A stretch of DNA of 64,000 nucleotides from Kingdonia uniflora (GCA_014058105.1 JACGCM010000599.1:248001-312000); one strand, 5' to 3'; positions 31,380-41,547 are shown, counted from the first letter of the stretch. Program-made: numbers and translations. The notes: generated by a model not told the origin, from the sequence alone.

Positions 31380-32640
31380 CGACCTGAATGTATATCTTTC
31401 ACCGATTATGATAACTCTCACGTCCGTTTCCCCCATTCCGACCCATTGGTCAACATGATTAAGGTTGAACATCTCGCCTTATACACAATGCTCATTGATA
31501 CGGGTAGTACCGCAGACGTGCTCTTCCTCTAAACTATCTGGTCCATGCAAAAAGCCGACCTCATCAAACCAGCCAACGTCAAACTTAAGGGTTTTAACGG
31601 CGCTGCTAAAGTTGTTGTCAGTTGCCTTAGCCTTCTTGTCACCACCGGTCCAGTTACCCTCCAAACTATTTATCTTGTCATCAACAAAAAATCTAAATAT
31701 CTGGGTACTCTAGGGCGCGATTGGCTTTATGTCATGAAAGCTATACCTTCTACATACCATCAAACACAGCGCTTCACTACCCCCTGTGGCACGTGGAACA
31801 TAAAAGGCTCCCAACGCCTCGCCTGCTCATGTGAGCACCCCGAGATCAACCTTACCAAGGTGCTTGTTAAACCATAGTAATCAATGCATCTCTCTCTGCC
31901 CATCTATAACTCGACCCCTTCTACTATACCTGTCAAACCTACTGCTTATATAGAAATCGACGGACCTGGTCAAGGCACATTCATTTGCAGTTTCTTGGAT
32001 GAGGTCGAACACCACAAACTCACAATGTTCCTTCAAGTTAGCAAAAACATCTTCGCCTGAACCTTCCATGAGATGCCCGGTGTTAACCCCACTGTGGCCT
32101 GCCATCGACTTGACCTAATCCCTCAATCCATAGCCGGGAAGCAGAAGAAGCGCACTTTGGTACCGAATATTCGAGAAGCAGTGAACCTCGTGGTTAAAAA
32201 AATCATAGCCGCTGGTTTTATCAGAGAAATCAAATACGTAAATTGGATCTCAAATATTGTCACTGTCCCCAAGAAGAATGGCAAGATTTAAATCTGCGTC
32301 GACTTTACAAATCTTGATAAATACACACTGAAGGACAGTTTCCCTCTCCCAATCATTTTAGTGCTCTTGAACGCAACAGCCGATCATGCAAGCCTATCTA
32401 TGATAGACGCGGCTTCGGGTTATAACCAGGTACCCCTTCTCCCCGAAGATTAACTTAAAACTTCATTTATCACAAAACAAGGACTTTGTTGTTTTAACGT
32501 AATGCCCTTCAGCTACTTTACTAACACCTTGTTACCACTATGCTCAAACCTCTACTTGGCAATCGGTCAAAGTTTTTATCGACAACATCTTATGTAAGAG
32601 CCTCCAGAAACATTCCTATATACAAGATTTGACTGACGTC
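31380..32640 (+). pseudogene. B pol: protease and reverse transcriptase remnant
   Basis: Protease motif L-I-D-T-G-S-T-A-D-V-L-F at about 31492, followed by a stop, then L-G-R-D-W-L (31705 region). RT fingers are well kept at 32073-32291 (A-G-F-I-R-E-I-K-Y, V-P-K-K-N-G-K-I) up to a stop. Then D-F-T-N-L-D-K-Y, P-L-P-I-I-L, M-I-D-A-A-S-G-Y-N-Q-V and K-T-S-F-I-T-K-Q-G-L-C-C-F-N-V-M-P-F. Frame breaks follow, and the palm box is F-I-D-N: the second Asp is Asn (32584-32586). Non-functional. Confidence 0.75.
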
Positions 32641-33900
32641 TTTTTGATACTTCGAACATACAATATAAAACTAAACCCCGATAAGTGCCAATTCGGCGTG
32701 TCCTCAGGAAAATTCTTGGGTTACCTCATTAGCAAACGAGGTATCGAAATTGACCCCACTCATATTGGTGCACTCATAGATATGCCTTCCTCTCGAACTA
32801 AAAAAGATGTCCAAAAGGTTACTGGCAAAATAGTTGTCCTGAACCATTTTATCTCAAAATCCTTTGACCGATGTGTTTGGCTCTTCTCTATCTTATGCGA
32901 CCAAGGCATCCATAAGACCAAAAAGAACAACCCCGAAGTTAATTGGACACCTGAATGCGAACAGACCTTCCTTGAACTTAGACCTACCTTGGTCACCCAC
33001 CTATCATAAGCACCCCTGTCGAAGGAGAAATGTTCTTCTTATATCTTGCATTCATCGATACTTCTATTAGCTCAGTCCTTATTCGACGCGAAACCAGTAT
33101 CGACAAGCCTGTATACTTTATCAACAAAACTCTGACACCTGCCGAAACACGATATACCAAACTCGAACGATTACTCCTTACACTTGTCTACACTGCTCGA
33201 AAGCTCAAACCCTACTTCCAAGCTTACGTCATCCATGTTATCACCAGCTACCCCTCTTGAGAAATCCTCAGTAAGAAAGATAAATCAAGATGGGTATATC
33301 AATAGTCTGTCAATCTCTGTGAACACGACATCACTTTCAAAAAATAGATATCTCAAAAAGGCTAGGCAGTCGCTGATTTCCTTGCCGACTTCCCTATCGA
33401 AGACATCGAGTGCGAAGAATATGAAGATGATTTACCTGAAGACCAGCCCAAACAGAGCGACCCTTGGAACCCTAACACGGGCTGGCATCTCTTTACTGAT
33501 GGATCTTTCAGACCTAACAATTCTGGGATAGGTATTGTCCTGGTTACTCCTTCCAATGACCGAATAAAAATGGTTGTCAAGTTAAATTTTAAATGTTCTT
33601 ACAATGAAGCTGAATATGAAGCTTTGATACATGGTCTCGATCTCGCTCTCAAACTTGGTGTTCCCAAACTCTCAGTATTCACTGACTCCCAGCTTGTTCA
33701 GCAACAATGCACCGGCGTAAACTAAACCAACGATCGCATGGCTGAGTATGCCGCACTCGTCCGCCAGCGCATGAATCATTTTCCTGAAAAATCTTCCATT
33801 ACACATTACCCTCGAGGAAAAAACAGACATGCCGATGCCCTCATCTACATAGCAGCCATGTTAGACCAGTCCAAATCTCGAACACTCCATATCAAAGTAC
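32640..33900 (+). pseudogene. B pol: RNase H and second RNase H
   Basis: 32629-33009 holds the RT thumb (D-K-C-Q-F-G-V-S-S-G-K-F-L-G-Y) and connection. After a frameshift, 33030-33260 holds the RNase H (S-S-V-L-I-R-R-E, P-V-Y-F-I-N-K-T-L-T-P-A-E-T-R-Y). The second RNase H runs from about 33480: G-W-H-L-F-T-D-G-S with the catalytic D-G, S-G-I-G-I-V-L, N-E-A-E-Y-E-A-L-I-H-G-L-D-L, F-T-D-S-Q-L-V-Q-Q, then the N-R-H-A-D-A-L block near 33830. This second domain is better preserved than in A and supports the Tat assignment. Confidence 0.75.
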
Positions 33901-33979
33901 TCAAACATCCAAGTATCGACCAGATGGAAATCAATGCCATCAATACTGGGGGCGAGAGTCTCGATCCTGACGACTGGCA

Positions 33980-35247
33980 CACACCCTTCCTCGCATATTT
34001 CAATAGTTCTACCCTCCCGAAGGATCCTAAAGCCAAACATACGTTACTAAAAAACTACTAACGATACACCATTCTCAAAGGTGGTTTACACCGTAAATCC
34101 CCAAATGGCGTACACCTCCGTTGCATCTCCCAACACGAAGCCACCACCATACTTACCGAACTCTAGGAAGGCAACAGCGGTGCTCACACTGCTGGTCGAT
34201 CTATGGCTCTTCAAGCCGCAACCCAAGGTTTATTCTGGCCCAATATTAAGAAACAAGCTGAAGAGTATGCGAAACACTATAACAAATGCCAGTGTCACGC
34301 CCATGACATTCGAAGTCTGTCTCAAGACCTCCATTACAGCCAAGTTGCTTGGCCGTTTAAGTGGTGGGCCATTGATCTAGTGGGCCCTTTCCTCAAAGCT
34401 TCGGGCAACAGAGAATACATTCTAGTGACTACAAATTATTTTACTAAATGGGTCGAAGTCGTGCCTCTATATTGAACCAGGGAAGAAGAAGCCATCAAGT
34501 TCTTATGGGAAAACATCATCACACATTTTGGTTGCCTTCACGTGATTCGATGCGACAACGGTCCATAGTTTGTTGGGAACAAAGTCTGCAATTTCCTCAA
34601 GAAGTATAATATTATTCTTTCCCCTTCTACACCTTATTACCCACAGGGTAATGGTCAGGTCGAAGCAATCAATAAAACCATAGTCAACGGTCTTAAGAAA
34701 CGCGTCAGCCAGAAGAAAGGTCGATGGGTTCAAGAATTGTAACATGTACTCTAGGCCTATCGTACCACACCAAGAAAGGTGACGGGTTGCACCCCTTTCC
34801 TCCTGGCTTATGGTACCGATGTTGTGCTACCTATAACAATTTGAAGTGCCAACGCGCGACCCAGACCTCCCCGATGAAGATAATGAGTTAGAACTCGGAT
34901 GTAATATGTTATGAATCGATAAAACCAGAGACCGAGCCATTGCTAACCTCGGTCGTTATCACCTCTCTCTCTTGAAGTCATACAATAAAAGAGTTCGACC
35001 TCGAAGCTTCGATATTGGAGATTTGGTACGTAGACGAATTACACCCTCTTCAAAGTTTTGCAATGCCGGCAAGTTAGCCGAATCTTGGGAAGGATCTTAT
35101 GTCATATACGAAAAAAATGACAGGGCATCCTATTATTTGATGACAGAAGCTGAGGAGCCTCTACCCAACCCTTGGAACATGATGCAATTAGTCTCATACA
35201 ACAGGCCCCGGCCACCACCTTTCACATCTGATATAAATACAACATAA
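33980..35247 (+). pseudogene. B pol: integrase
   Basis: The zinc-binding H-x-G pattern is decayed, but C-Q-C-H-A-H-D is present (34290). The core has W-A-I-D-L-V-G-P-F (34368), R-C-D-N-G (34550) and G-N-G-Q-V-E-A-I-N-K-T (34650), so all three acidic residues of the D,D,E triad are visible. The C-terminal part 34972-35247 is open: R-S-F-D-I-G-D-L-V, A-E-S-W-E-G-S-Y, then P-W-N-M-M-Q-L-V-S-Y and the terminal stop. Breaks: a stop in the core (Y-stop-T-R, about 34474), others at 34568 and 34741, and frame changes near 34860. Inactive as it stands. Confidence 0.75.
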
Positions 35248-35289
35248 ATCAATGAACATATTTTTCTCCTCTGAGCTTCATTCCATATC

Positions 35290-36200
35290 GCCAGTGAACT
35301 TCTTGAGTTGGTCAAACCTAAGTATCATGTCAACCCTCCGACTCGACTGATACTTGGGGGCGACCTCGAAGTTTTTTAAGGTTCCAATTCGAGCAAACCC
35401 GAGTGACATGAATGGTCGACAGACCAGACTCTTGGAGATGTATTGGGGTCGACCACAAAATGCTTTGTTTAGGCTCAAACCTGCGGATAGGAATACCCGG
35501 TGGTGACCTTCAAAGTCCAGTGAACTTCTTGAGTTGGTCAAACCTAAGTATCATGTCAACCCTTCGGCCCGACTGATACTTGGGGGCGACCTCAAAGTTT
35601 TTCAAGGTTTAAATTCAAGCAAACCCGAGTGGCATGAATGGTCGGCAGACTGGACACTCGAGGATGCATTGGGGCCGACCATATAATGCTTCGTTTAGGC
35701 TCAAGCCCACGGAGTGAAATACCCAGGGGCGACCTTTCGAAGTACAATGAAATTCTTGAGTTGGTCAAACCTAAGTATCATGTCAACCCTTCAACCCGAC
35801 TGATACTTGGGGGCGACCTCGAAGCTTTTCAAGGTTCCAATTTGAGCAAACTCGAGTGGCATGAATGGTTGATAGACCAGACACTCGGGGATGCATTGGG
35901 GCTGACCACAAAATGCTTCATTTAAGCTCAAACTTGCGGATAGAAATACCCGAGGCCGACTTTCGAAGTTCAGTGAATTTCTTGAGTTAGTCAAACCTAA
36001 GTATCATGTTAACCTTTCGACCCGACTGAAACTTGGGGGTGACCTTAAAGTTTTTTAAGTTTCCAATTCGAGCAAATCTGAGTGGCATGAATAGGTGACA
36101 GACCAAACAATTGGGGATGCATTGCAGTCGACCATATCATGCTTCGTCTAGGCTCCAACCCGCGGCTAGAAATACTCGGGGGCGACCTTCGACGTCCGGC
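35290..36200 (+). repeat. B post-pol tandem array, unit about 227 bp
   Basis: Four units marked by TACTTGGGGGCGACCTC at 35351, 35577 and 35804, and ACTTGGGGGTGACC near 36031 (spacings 226, 227 and 227). Each unit carries GTCAAACCTAAGTATCATGT, GAGTGGCATGAATGG and a GGGGATGCATTGGGG block. Starts about 45 bp after the pol stop. Confidence 0.9.
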
Positions 36201-36383
36201 GCATTTTATACTTTAATTTTTGCACAGAGATAATAGCATACAGATCTACCAACAAGTCAAGTTGAATACAATACATTACACATTGTTCAACCTTTCCTAT
36301 CGATCACATCAAAGCAAAAATATAAGAAGGCGAGTTCAATCCAAAATCGAAACTAGTCATAGTTCTTCCTCACAAGACCTTGC

Positions 36384-36998
36384 TCACACAGAAGCCGCTA
36401 TTTTACCACCAAGGTTTTCTTCCACCGCAGCACCGCCACTGCCTTTGACAACAGAGTTCATTCCAGAAGCATCAGCGACACCTTCGACCACAAAATCCCC
36501 TAAAGTTTTACCAGCACTAACACCATTCCCTTCGACTGTAGGAACAACCACCACTTCTCCAACGCCTTCACCTACAGGGTCCACTTAAATCCCATTTGAA
36601 TGTACAACATCATCAACAACAGGCTTAGCTATTAGAGAATAGGGTTTGAAGATCTCTGGGTTGTACCCTAATAACCCATCCACAAATCTCTTTAGGGTTG
36701 TGGTCACGTCACACTCCTCGTCGTACTGCGCCTGGAACTGTGCACGATTATCTCAAAGTTGCTCTTCCATACTTGCCAGTTTCGCCTCCATCACTGCTAC
36801 CCTCTGGTCACAATTGGCAATCGCAGCTTGGATTTCCCTCACAACATTCACTCGTATCTGCAACTGATCTCATTCTAGTATGCCGACCTGGCTTTCCAGC
36901 GACAAAATGGTCACCTACGCGAGCCTGTCCCTCGTCTCCTTCAGCTCTCACTCAATACCTTCGGGGCATTATTAAATGATATCACCCAGGCATGTACC
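36384..36998 (-). pseudogene. B antisense gene, last exon
   Basis: Acceptor TTCATGCAG (above 36998) leads to V-H-A-W-V-I-S-F-N-N-A. A coil follows with C-D-Q-R-V-A-V-M-E-A-K-L-A-S-M-E, then Y-N-P-E-I-F-K-P-Y and a stop. A 67-codon open Gly/Val-rich tail (V-G-E-G-V-G-E-V-V-V-V) ends at 36384. The tail corresponds to V-E-G-V-G in E1. Three internal stops. Confidence 0.55.
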
Positions 36999-37053
36999 TG
37001 CATGAATACTCAATTAATTACCAATTCTTGAAGAAAGATCCAAAAATACTTAC

Positions 37054-37609
37054 TAGGTGCAGTACTTTTTGTTAACTTATCGCCCTGCTTCATCTGGGTT
37101 AGTACCACAGAGAGATATCATAGACTCGACCGTTACTCGAGCTTGCTCTTCTTCTTCGACCGAGGGTTACTAGCTTCTTCTTGGTCATCCCCGTCGACCA
37201 TCTGTTCCTGAGCCCTCTTTCGCCCAGTTGTCTTCGTTAGATGGGTTGTCGAGGCTTCTTCCGTGACTTTACATTTGCCTTTGTTGGTCTGCGGAACTAC
37301 TTCAGGAATAGTATCGGGCACACTCAACCATATCATCCCCAGACACCCTCGCCGAGCCCTTGGTATAAAGCTCAATTTTCGAATCAGATCGTCGCGTCCC
37401 ATCTCACCCGCCCTAGTCGAAGTACTTCCTTCTTTTCTCTTCTTTGTATGTACAACGGTAATAGGAACGTCTCCCAGTAACGTGCCCATCTTCTTTCACT
37501 TTTTCTAATAATACCCATCTTCTTAAATACCCTATTCACCCACTCTTTGCTCTGGTTGATAACTCATTAATATAAGTTCTCGGGTTTTTCAATCAATTAT
37601 TAGTAGGTT
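37054..37609 (-). pseudogene. B antisense gene, penultimate exon
   Basis: Acceptor TTTTTTTGCAG (its polypyrimidine is the 15-base A run at 37615-37629 on the plus strand) to donor GTAAGT ending at 37054. It has N-P-R-T-Y-I-N-E-L near the start, like S-P-R-N-Y-I-D-A-L in E1. The open stretch 37133-37489 is Lys/Arg-rich with K-K-R-K-E-G and R-S-K-K-K-S-K (nuclear-localisation-like), ending I-S-L-C-G-T-N-P-D-E-A-G. Function unknown; probably nuclear if ever made. Confidence 0.5.
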
Positions 37610-37686
37610 CTGCAAAAAAAAAAAAAAAAGATCAATAGTTTATTCGAGCTACACAATGAATATACTTCGACTACTCACTTACTTAC

Positions 37687-38515
37687 TTTGTACAACCTGC
37701 TCTTTAGCCCAAATTCCTCCTCCCCCTGTGTATTCCCATAGCTCCCCTTCACCACCACCAGATCCTTATCCCACCACAGTCGAACACAGGTCAAATAACC
37801 ATGGTTTGTCCGAATGACACAGAATGTGATACGTCCCTACCGTCTTATATACTTTCCACGAATAAAATGACGCTATATCGAACCACTGGATCAAAAACTT
37901 CCCTTCGCGTCTTAATTCTACATTTATCCCTTCGATAACCCTCATCATTTCATAAAAGTTGCCTTTTATTTGGCATGGGGCAACATCCTAGAAGTTTAGC
38001 ACCTGCTTCACCAACCTTCGAAGAGGTAGCTGCATCCCTAAACGAATTTGGCCTCTGAAAGTCATTATCCCCTCCTCGGGGGAATTCTTAAACGTATACT
38101 CGGCCCTTAATGGAACCAGAATAACACTTACCTTTGCCAACCAGTGTTTGGCCATGAATCGATCCAGCCACGCCTTTTCCTGAGGTGAGACCGGCCCCAC
38201 AGTTCTCGTATCATTTTTTGTATCTTCATTCCTTTCACTCTCATCCTCTTCCCCTTCGTCCCTCTCATCACCCGAAGGTTCGACAGTATCTTTATTCCCC
38301 TTCTTCATTTCTTCTTCGTCATTATATCCGACAATTCGAGTCTTAGGCCAGCTCCTATTCGATGCTTCAACATTTGGTACTACTATAGCCAATGGGACAT
38401 CCGTGGTAATTTCTAATGCGTCCACATCATTGTCCACCCCCTCGAACTCGACTAGATATGCTGAGTTTGTTTACTTCATCCTCATCCTCAAAGCTTGACG
38501 GGTACGTATTTTACC
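37687..38515 (-). pseudogene. B antisense gene, exon with acidic region and gypsy-type transposon-like domain
   Basis: Acceptor CTTCTTCTGTAG (above 38515). An open 149-codon stretch at 38437-37988 contains D-V-P-L-A-I-V-V, a Glu/Asp-rich region (D-E-R-D-E-G-E-E-D-E-S-E), then Q-L-P-L-R-R-L-V-K-Q-V-L-N-F. After one stop, R-V-I-E-G-I-N, A-S-F-Y-S-W-K and Y-H-I-L-C-H-S-D-K-P-W-L-F-D-L continue into the donor GTAAGT at 37687. Same order as in A and D, and best preserved here. Resembles Pfam Transposase_28 in part. Confidence 0.55.
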
Positions 38516-38825
38516 CTACAGAAGAAGATGATCGACATTAGCTCGATATATTAGAGTACCAAGGTTTGGTTTCATAATATTATCTACCCTCACTAATCGG
38601 TCGTACTACGATCGAATATTCGATTACTATCTCGCCCCTCCAAATTTATCACTTTGTCGGACATCCAGCCACGTCTATTACCCCCTCCTTTAGACACGCC
38701 ATTACCGGCGGCCCAACAAAAGCTTAACCTCACCATACAGAAAAAAACAAAACAAAACTAACAACAAAAGGAGAAGCAACAGCGCAAAGAAAGAACTATC
38801 TTTACCAATAATTCAGAAGACATAC

Positions 38826-38986
38826 CTATTTGAGTAGATCAGATGTATCATTAATAATAGGGTTTTCTTTCCTCCTCTCTAGCAAGTTCAACCACAACAA
38901 TGGTATATGTTTTCATCTCTTCCTTATTTTTCTCTCTTAGTTTGATTGGGAACCGTGACTCTCTCTCTTTCTCACCTCTTTAAATA
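38826..38986 (-). promoter_or_regulatory. B antisense promoter and short 5' exon
   Basis: Minus-strand TATTTAAAG (38978-38986), a GA-rich leader, a short possible ORF, and a donor CAAATAG/GTATGT with exon end at about 38826. Matches the E1 layout at 2740-2898. Confidence 0.4.
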
Positions 38987-38989
38987 CTA

Positions 38990-39516
38990 CCCAAGGAAAA
39001 TAAACCACCTCAGTTTCCACCACTCACCATTATTACTACTTCTCCACTCCCCCCTTATTTTTGGGTATTACGTGATTTTCCAAGTTTGCCCCTACTTGCA
39101 CTCACATACGCATCACACACTTACACCATACAAGATTTTTTTTAGCCTTCTCGAACCTTCTGACACACTACCCGAAGTTGTCAAACCCACGTGCCACCTC
39201 CACCTCTTTCCCATACATGAGGAAACATAATGATAGCCTGCAGCGGCACACTGCCCCATAAATAGTATCACCTCTAGCATTTCTACAATTTTGGCTGTCG
39301 AAACCTCCTATATATTCGTCTCGATCCATCTTATACATTTATTTTCGAACCATCGTCTACATTCAGCCATAATCCATCATACATATACATTAGTTGTCGA
39401 ACCTTCGGTCAATGTTGTTCGTTCTATGATTGAATCAAATTTTATTACCACTTTTACTCATTTTCATTACCCAAGTCTGAAGTTCGACCATTAAACCGCG
39501 CCTACATTATCATCCT
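38990..39516 (+). other. B: non-coding 3' region
   Basis: AT- and C-rich sequence with scattered CATACATATAC motifs. No ORF with a recognisable domain. Aligns loosely with the 27421-28264 region of A by position only. Confidence 0.35.
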
Positions 39517-39527
39517 CTGCATTACCT

Positions 39528-39570
39528 TTTTTTTTTTTGAAAGGCAAGCTGGGAGACTAACCCCCATGAA
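39528..39570 (-). mobile_element. 43 bp LINE tail with 11 bp target duplication
   Basis: A 10-11 base T run (39528-39538) followed by GAAAGGCAAGCTGGGAG and the CTAACCCCCATGAA of a LINE 3' end in reverse. CTGCATTACCT flanks it on both sides (39517-39527 and 39571-39581). Very short 5'-truncated retroinsertion of the same LINE family as 8775-9132. Confidence 0.85.
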
Positions 39571-39746
39571 CTGCATTACCTATACCTGTTATGCTACCAT
39601 ACTTCGACAAACAAATCATTTTTTCATTCAAATCAAATACGCGGGAATACATAATCAAGATCAACAAGAAGAAAGAGAAACAATAGAAACAACAACAACA
39701 ACAACAATAGCCCCCCTCTACATAACCACCACCATACCGAAGACCC

Positions 39747-40061
39747 CCTATTTATACACGGGGCAGTTTTGCAGAGCCCTGCCTGAGCCTCGGCTGCGCC
39801 TTCAAACTCCATTTGTTCTTCAGCTAGGCTCTTCGGCAAAAAATACTGGTTACTTAAATGCAGGCCCAACCATTGCAGCACGCATACGGATGCATGTAGA
39901 TCTCTTCCCTTGGCTCCAGCTCCACCAGGTTAGCAGTGATACATTCAAACCCTGATCCCCAAAAAATTTCTGCTTTAGAGCCATCGTCATTGCCTTCTCC
40001 TGAATACGATGTTCCTTTCCTCCATTATCTTATGGTAACGCGTATTTGGAGTAGTTTCCAT
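39747..40061 (-). pseudogene. B small antisense ORF
   Basis: ATG at 40061 opens M-E-T-T-P-N-T-R-Y-H-K-I-M-E-E-R and stops after about 23 codons. In other frames K-F-F-G-D-Q-G-L follows and, at the end, K-S-L-A-E-E-Q-M-E-F-E-G. These match the E1 copy (T-T-P-N-T-R-Y-Q-K, K-F-F-G-Q) and the A copy in order. Preceded by TTCTTGTTCTGCAG, a good 3' splice site. Function unknown. Confidence 0.45.
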
Positions 40062-40291
40062 TATTATGCTTACTGCAGAACAAGAAGATGAGCAGTATTT
40101 GATTTTCCCCCCCTAACAACCCCTAAACCTTGATTAAAGGGCATTTATTACCTCCTTAATCAGCAATTAACTTAATTACTCTTATCAGAAATACCCACAT
40201 TCACATTAGTCTACATTTCAAATTTTCAACTTCCAATGCCCAACAGTTTTTTCTCAACACGTGCCATCTACAACAATTTCCAAGGCCCTTG

Positions 40292-40306
40292 CTGAGAGGG
40301 AGTGAA
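40292..40306 (+). promoter_or_regulatory. B polypurine tract
   Basis: CTGAGAGGGAGTGAA directly before the 3' LTR; one G of the core has changed relative to A (GGGGG to GGGAG). Confidence 0.75.
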
Positions 40307-40894
40307 TGCAGTAGCCTACTCGCAGCCTTCTAGTACTAGTCAAATACTCGGAAGCTACAATGAAGCCTACCTAGAGACTCAAGGGGGGCAACAGATTCCA
40401 CCAAGCCTCCCGAGATTAACCGAACACTCGATAGCATAATTGAAGTTAACTACATGGTCGAAGGTTGACACACCGACAGCTAGCTCACCATACAGAACAA
40501 TAAAATGAGCCGCCAGACAACTGCAGTGTCCCAAAGGATATACATGTAATCTGACCTCCCATGGTGACTCACCCCTTTTCTATCTCCTATAAATTAGAAG
40601 GAGGTGACACTATGAAGGGGTTAGAAAAACTCTCTCTAAAACCCCCAACAAGATTACCTTCGAACACCTTGTAACTTACTTCTTACTCGATCTGTCATCT
40701 AACTCAATATATATCATCAATTATTCAAATCCTCACTAGAGGCCGTGGGGAAACCAATTCTAGGATTCCACACAAGTGTATTAGTTCAATAATATAGTCT
40801 ATTATTGCCTTATATACTTGCTTAAGCCCCTAGTCGAAGATAAACCCTATGGTGTAAGAGCTAGTTTCCCTTCCCACAAAACATGGTCCCTACA
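40307..40894 (+). repeat. B 3' LTR
   Basis: 588 bp, TGCAGTAGCCTACTCGCAG...GTCCCTACA. Aligns with 28924-29552 throughout apart from the deletions described there. TATA box decayed to TATAAATT (near 40588). Followed directly by TAGAT, the right copy of the proposed target duplication. Confidence 0.85.
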
Positions 40895-40899
40895 TAGAT

Positions 40900-41547
40900 A
40901 ACCCACAAAACAGCCAACGGCATATAGTATACCCAAAGCCTTCTGAGACTAACCAAACATTTAAAGGCCACATCAAATCTTTCCGAAGACTTAAAGCTTA
41001 CTGTAAGATTCAAAGTCGAAGGCAGTCGTGCAGCATACAGAACCCAACATTAGTTTTAAGATGATTTCGACCATGTTGAAGGCAGTCAAACATGACAACC
41101 AGCTTACCAGACAATTAAGCAAAACAAGCTGCCAAACAACTACATTGACATTACCAACCTTCTGTACAGGACAACAACCCCAAAAGGGTATATATGTAAT
41201 ATGACCTCTCTATGGTAACTCATCCATTCATATCTCCTATAAATAGGGGAGGGGAGCCATCTTAGTAAGGTTAGAAAAGTTCAGCCCAAACCTCCTCATA
41301 AGATTAGAAACCTTCAAGCATATTTGGGCTCCATTCGATTCGAACTGTAACCTCATTTATATATCCATTACCCCATTCAAATCCTTGCTAGTGGTCATGG
41401 AGAATATCAATTCAGGAACTCCACGCAAGTATGTTAGCATGATATACTCTCTTATTTCTATCTTATATATTTGTGAAAACCTCCAATCAAACATAAATCT
41501 CACGGTATAAGAGTGCGAACTTCCCTCTGCGAGATTATGCCCCTACA
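40900..41547 (+). repeat. A 3' LTR, remaining 648 bp
   Basis: Resumes with AACCCACAAAACAGCC, aligns with the A 5' LTR (17896-18477), has TATAAATA near 41240 and ends ATGCCCCTACA at 41547. The sequence after it (TATCATTAAACATACC) is unrelated, so this is the right border of the whole nested series. Confidence 0.75.

Larger units (their letters stand above)
28924..40894 (+). mobile_element. B: complete but decayed Tat-lineage LTR retrotransposon
   Basis: 11971 bp with LTRs at 28924-29552 and 40307-40894. TAGAG (28919-28923) and TAGAT (40895-40899) flank it and fit a 5 bp target duplication with one change. Internal order: primer-binding site, gag, protease, RT, RNase H, second RNase H, integrase, 227 bp tandem array, three antisense exons with a promoter, a small antisense ORF and a polypurine tract. 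The LTRs look roughly 85-90% alike by eye, so the insertion is old. Coding regions have many stops; the integrase is the best preserved. Confidence 0.8.
17891..41547 (+). mobile_element. A: Tat-lineage LTR retrotransposon (host of nested element B)
   Basis: 5' LTR remnant (17891-18477), primer-binding site, gag, pol with protease, RT, RNase H, second RNase H and integrase, tandem array, antisense gene, small antisense ORF, polypurine tract (28827-28839), then a 3' LTR split by element B into 28840-28923 and 40900-41547. The two RNase H domains (about 21700-22090 and 22230-22600) place it in the Tat lineage. Every coding region is broken. The 5' LTR lacks its first 80 or so bases, where E3 abuts. 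Confidence 0.75.

Noticed and set aside
32760..32996. Minus-strand ORF in B pol
   Set aside because: Shadow of the RT thumb/RNase H region on the plus strand.
39633..39881. 82-codon minus-strand ORF with a poly-Leu stretch resembling a membrane segment
   Set aside because: The Leu run comes from an ACAACAACA/AGAAGAAAG low-complexity tract; only its first third aligns with the small antisense family.
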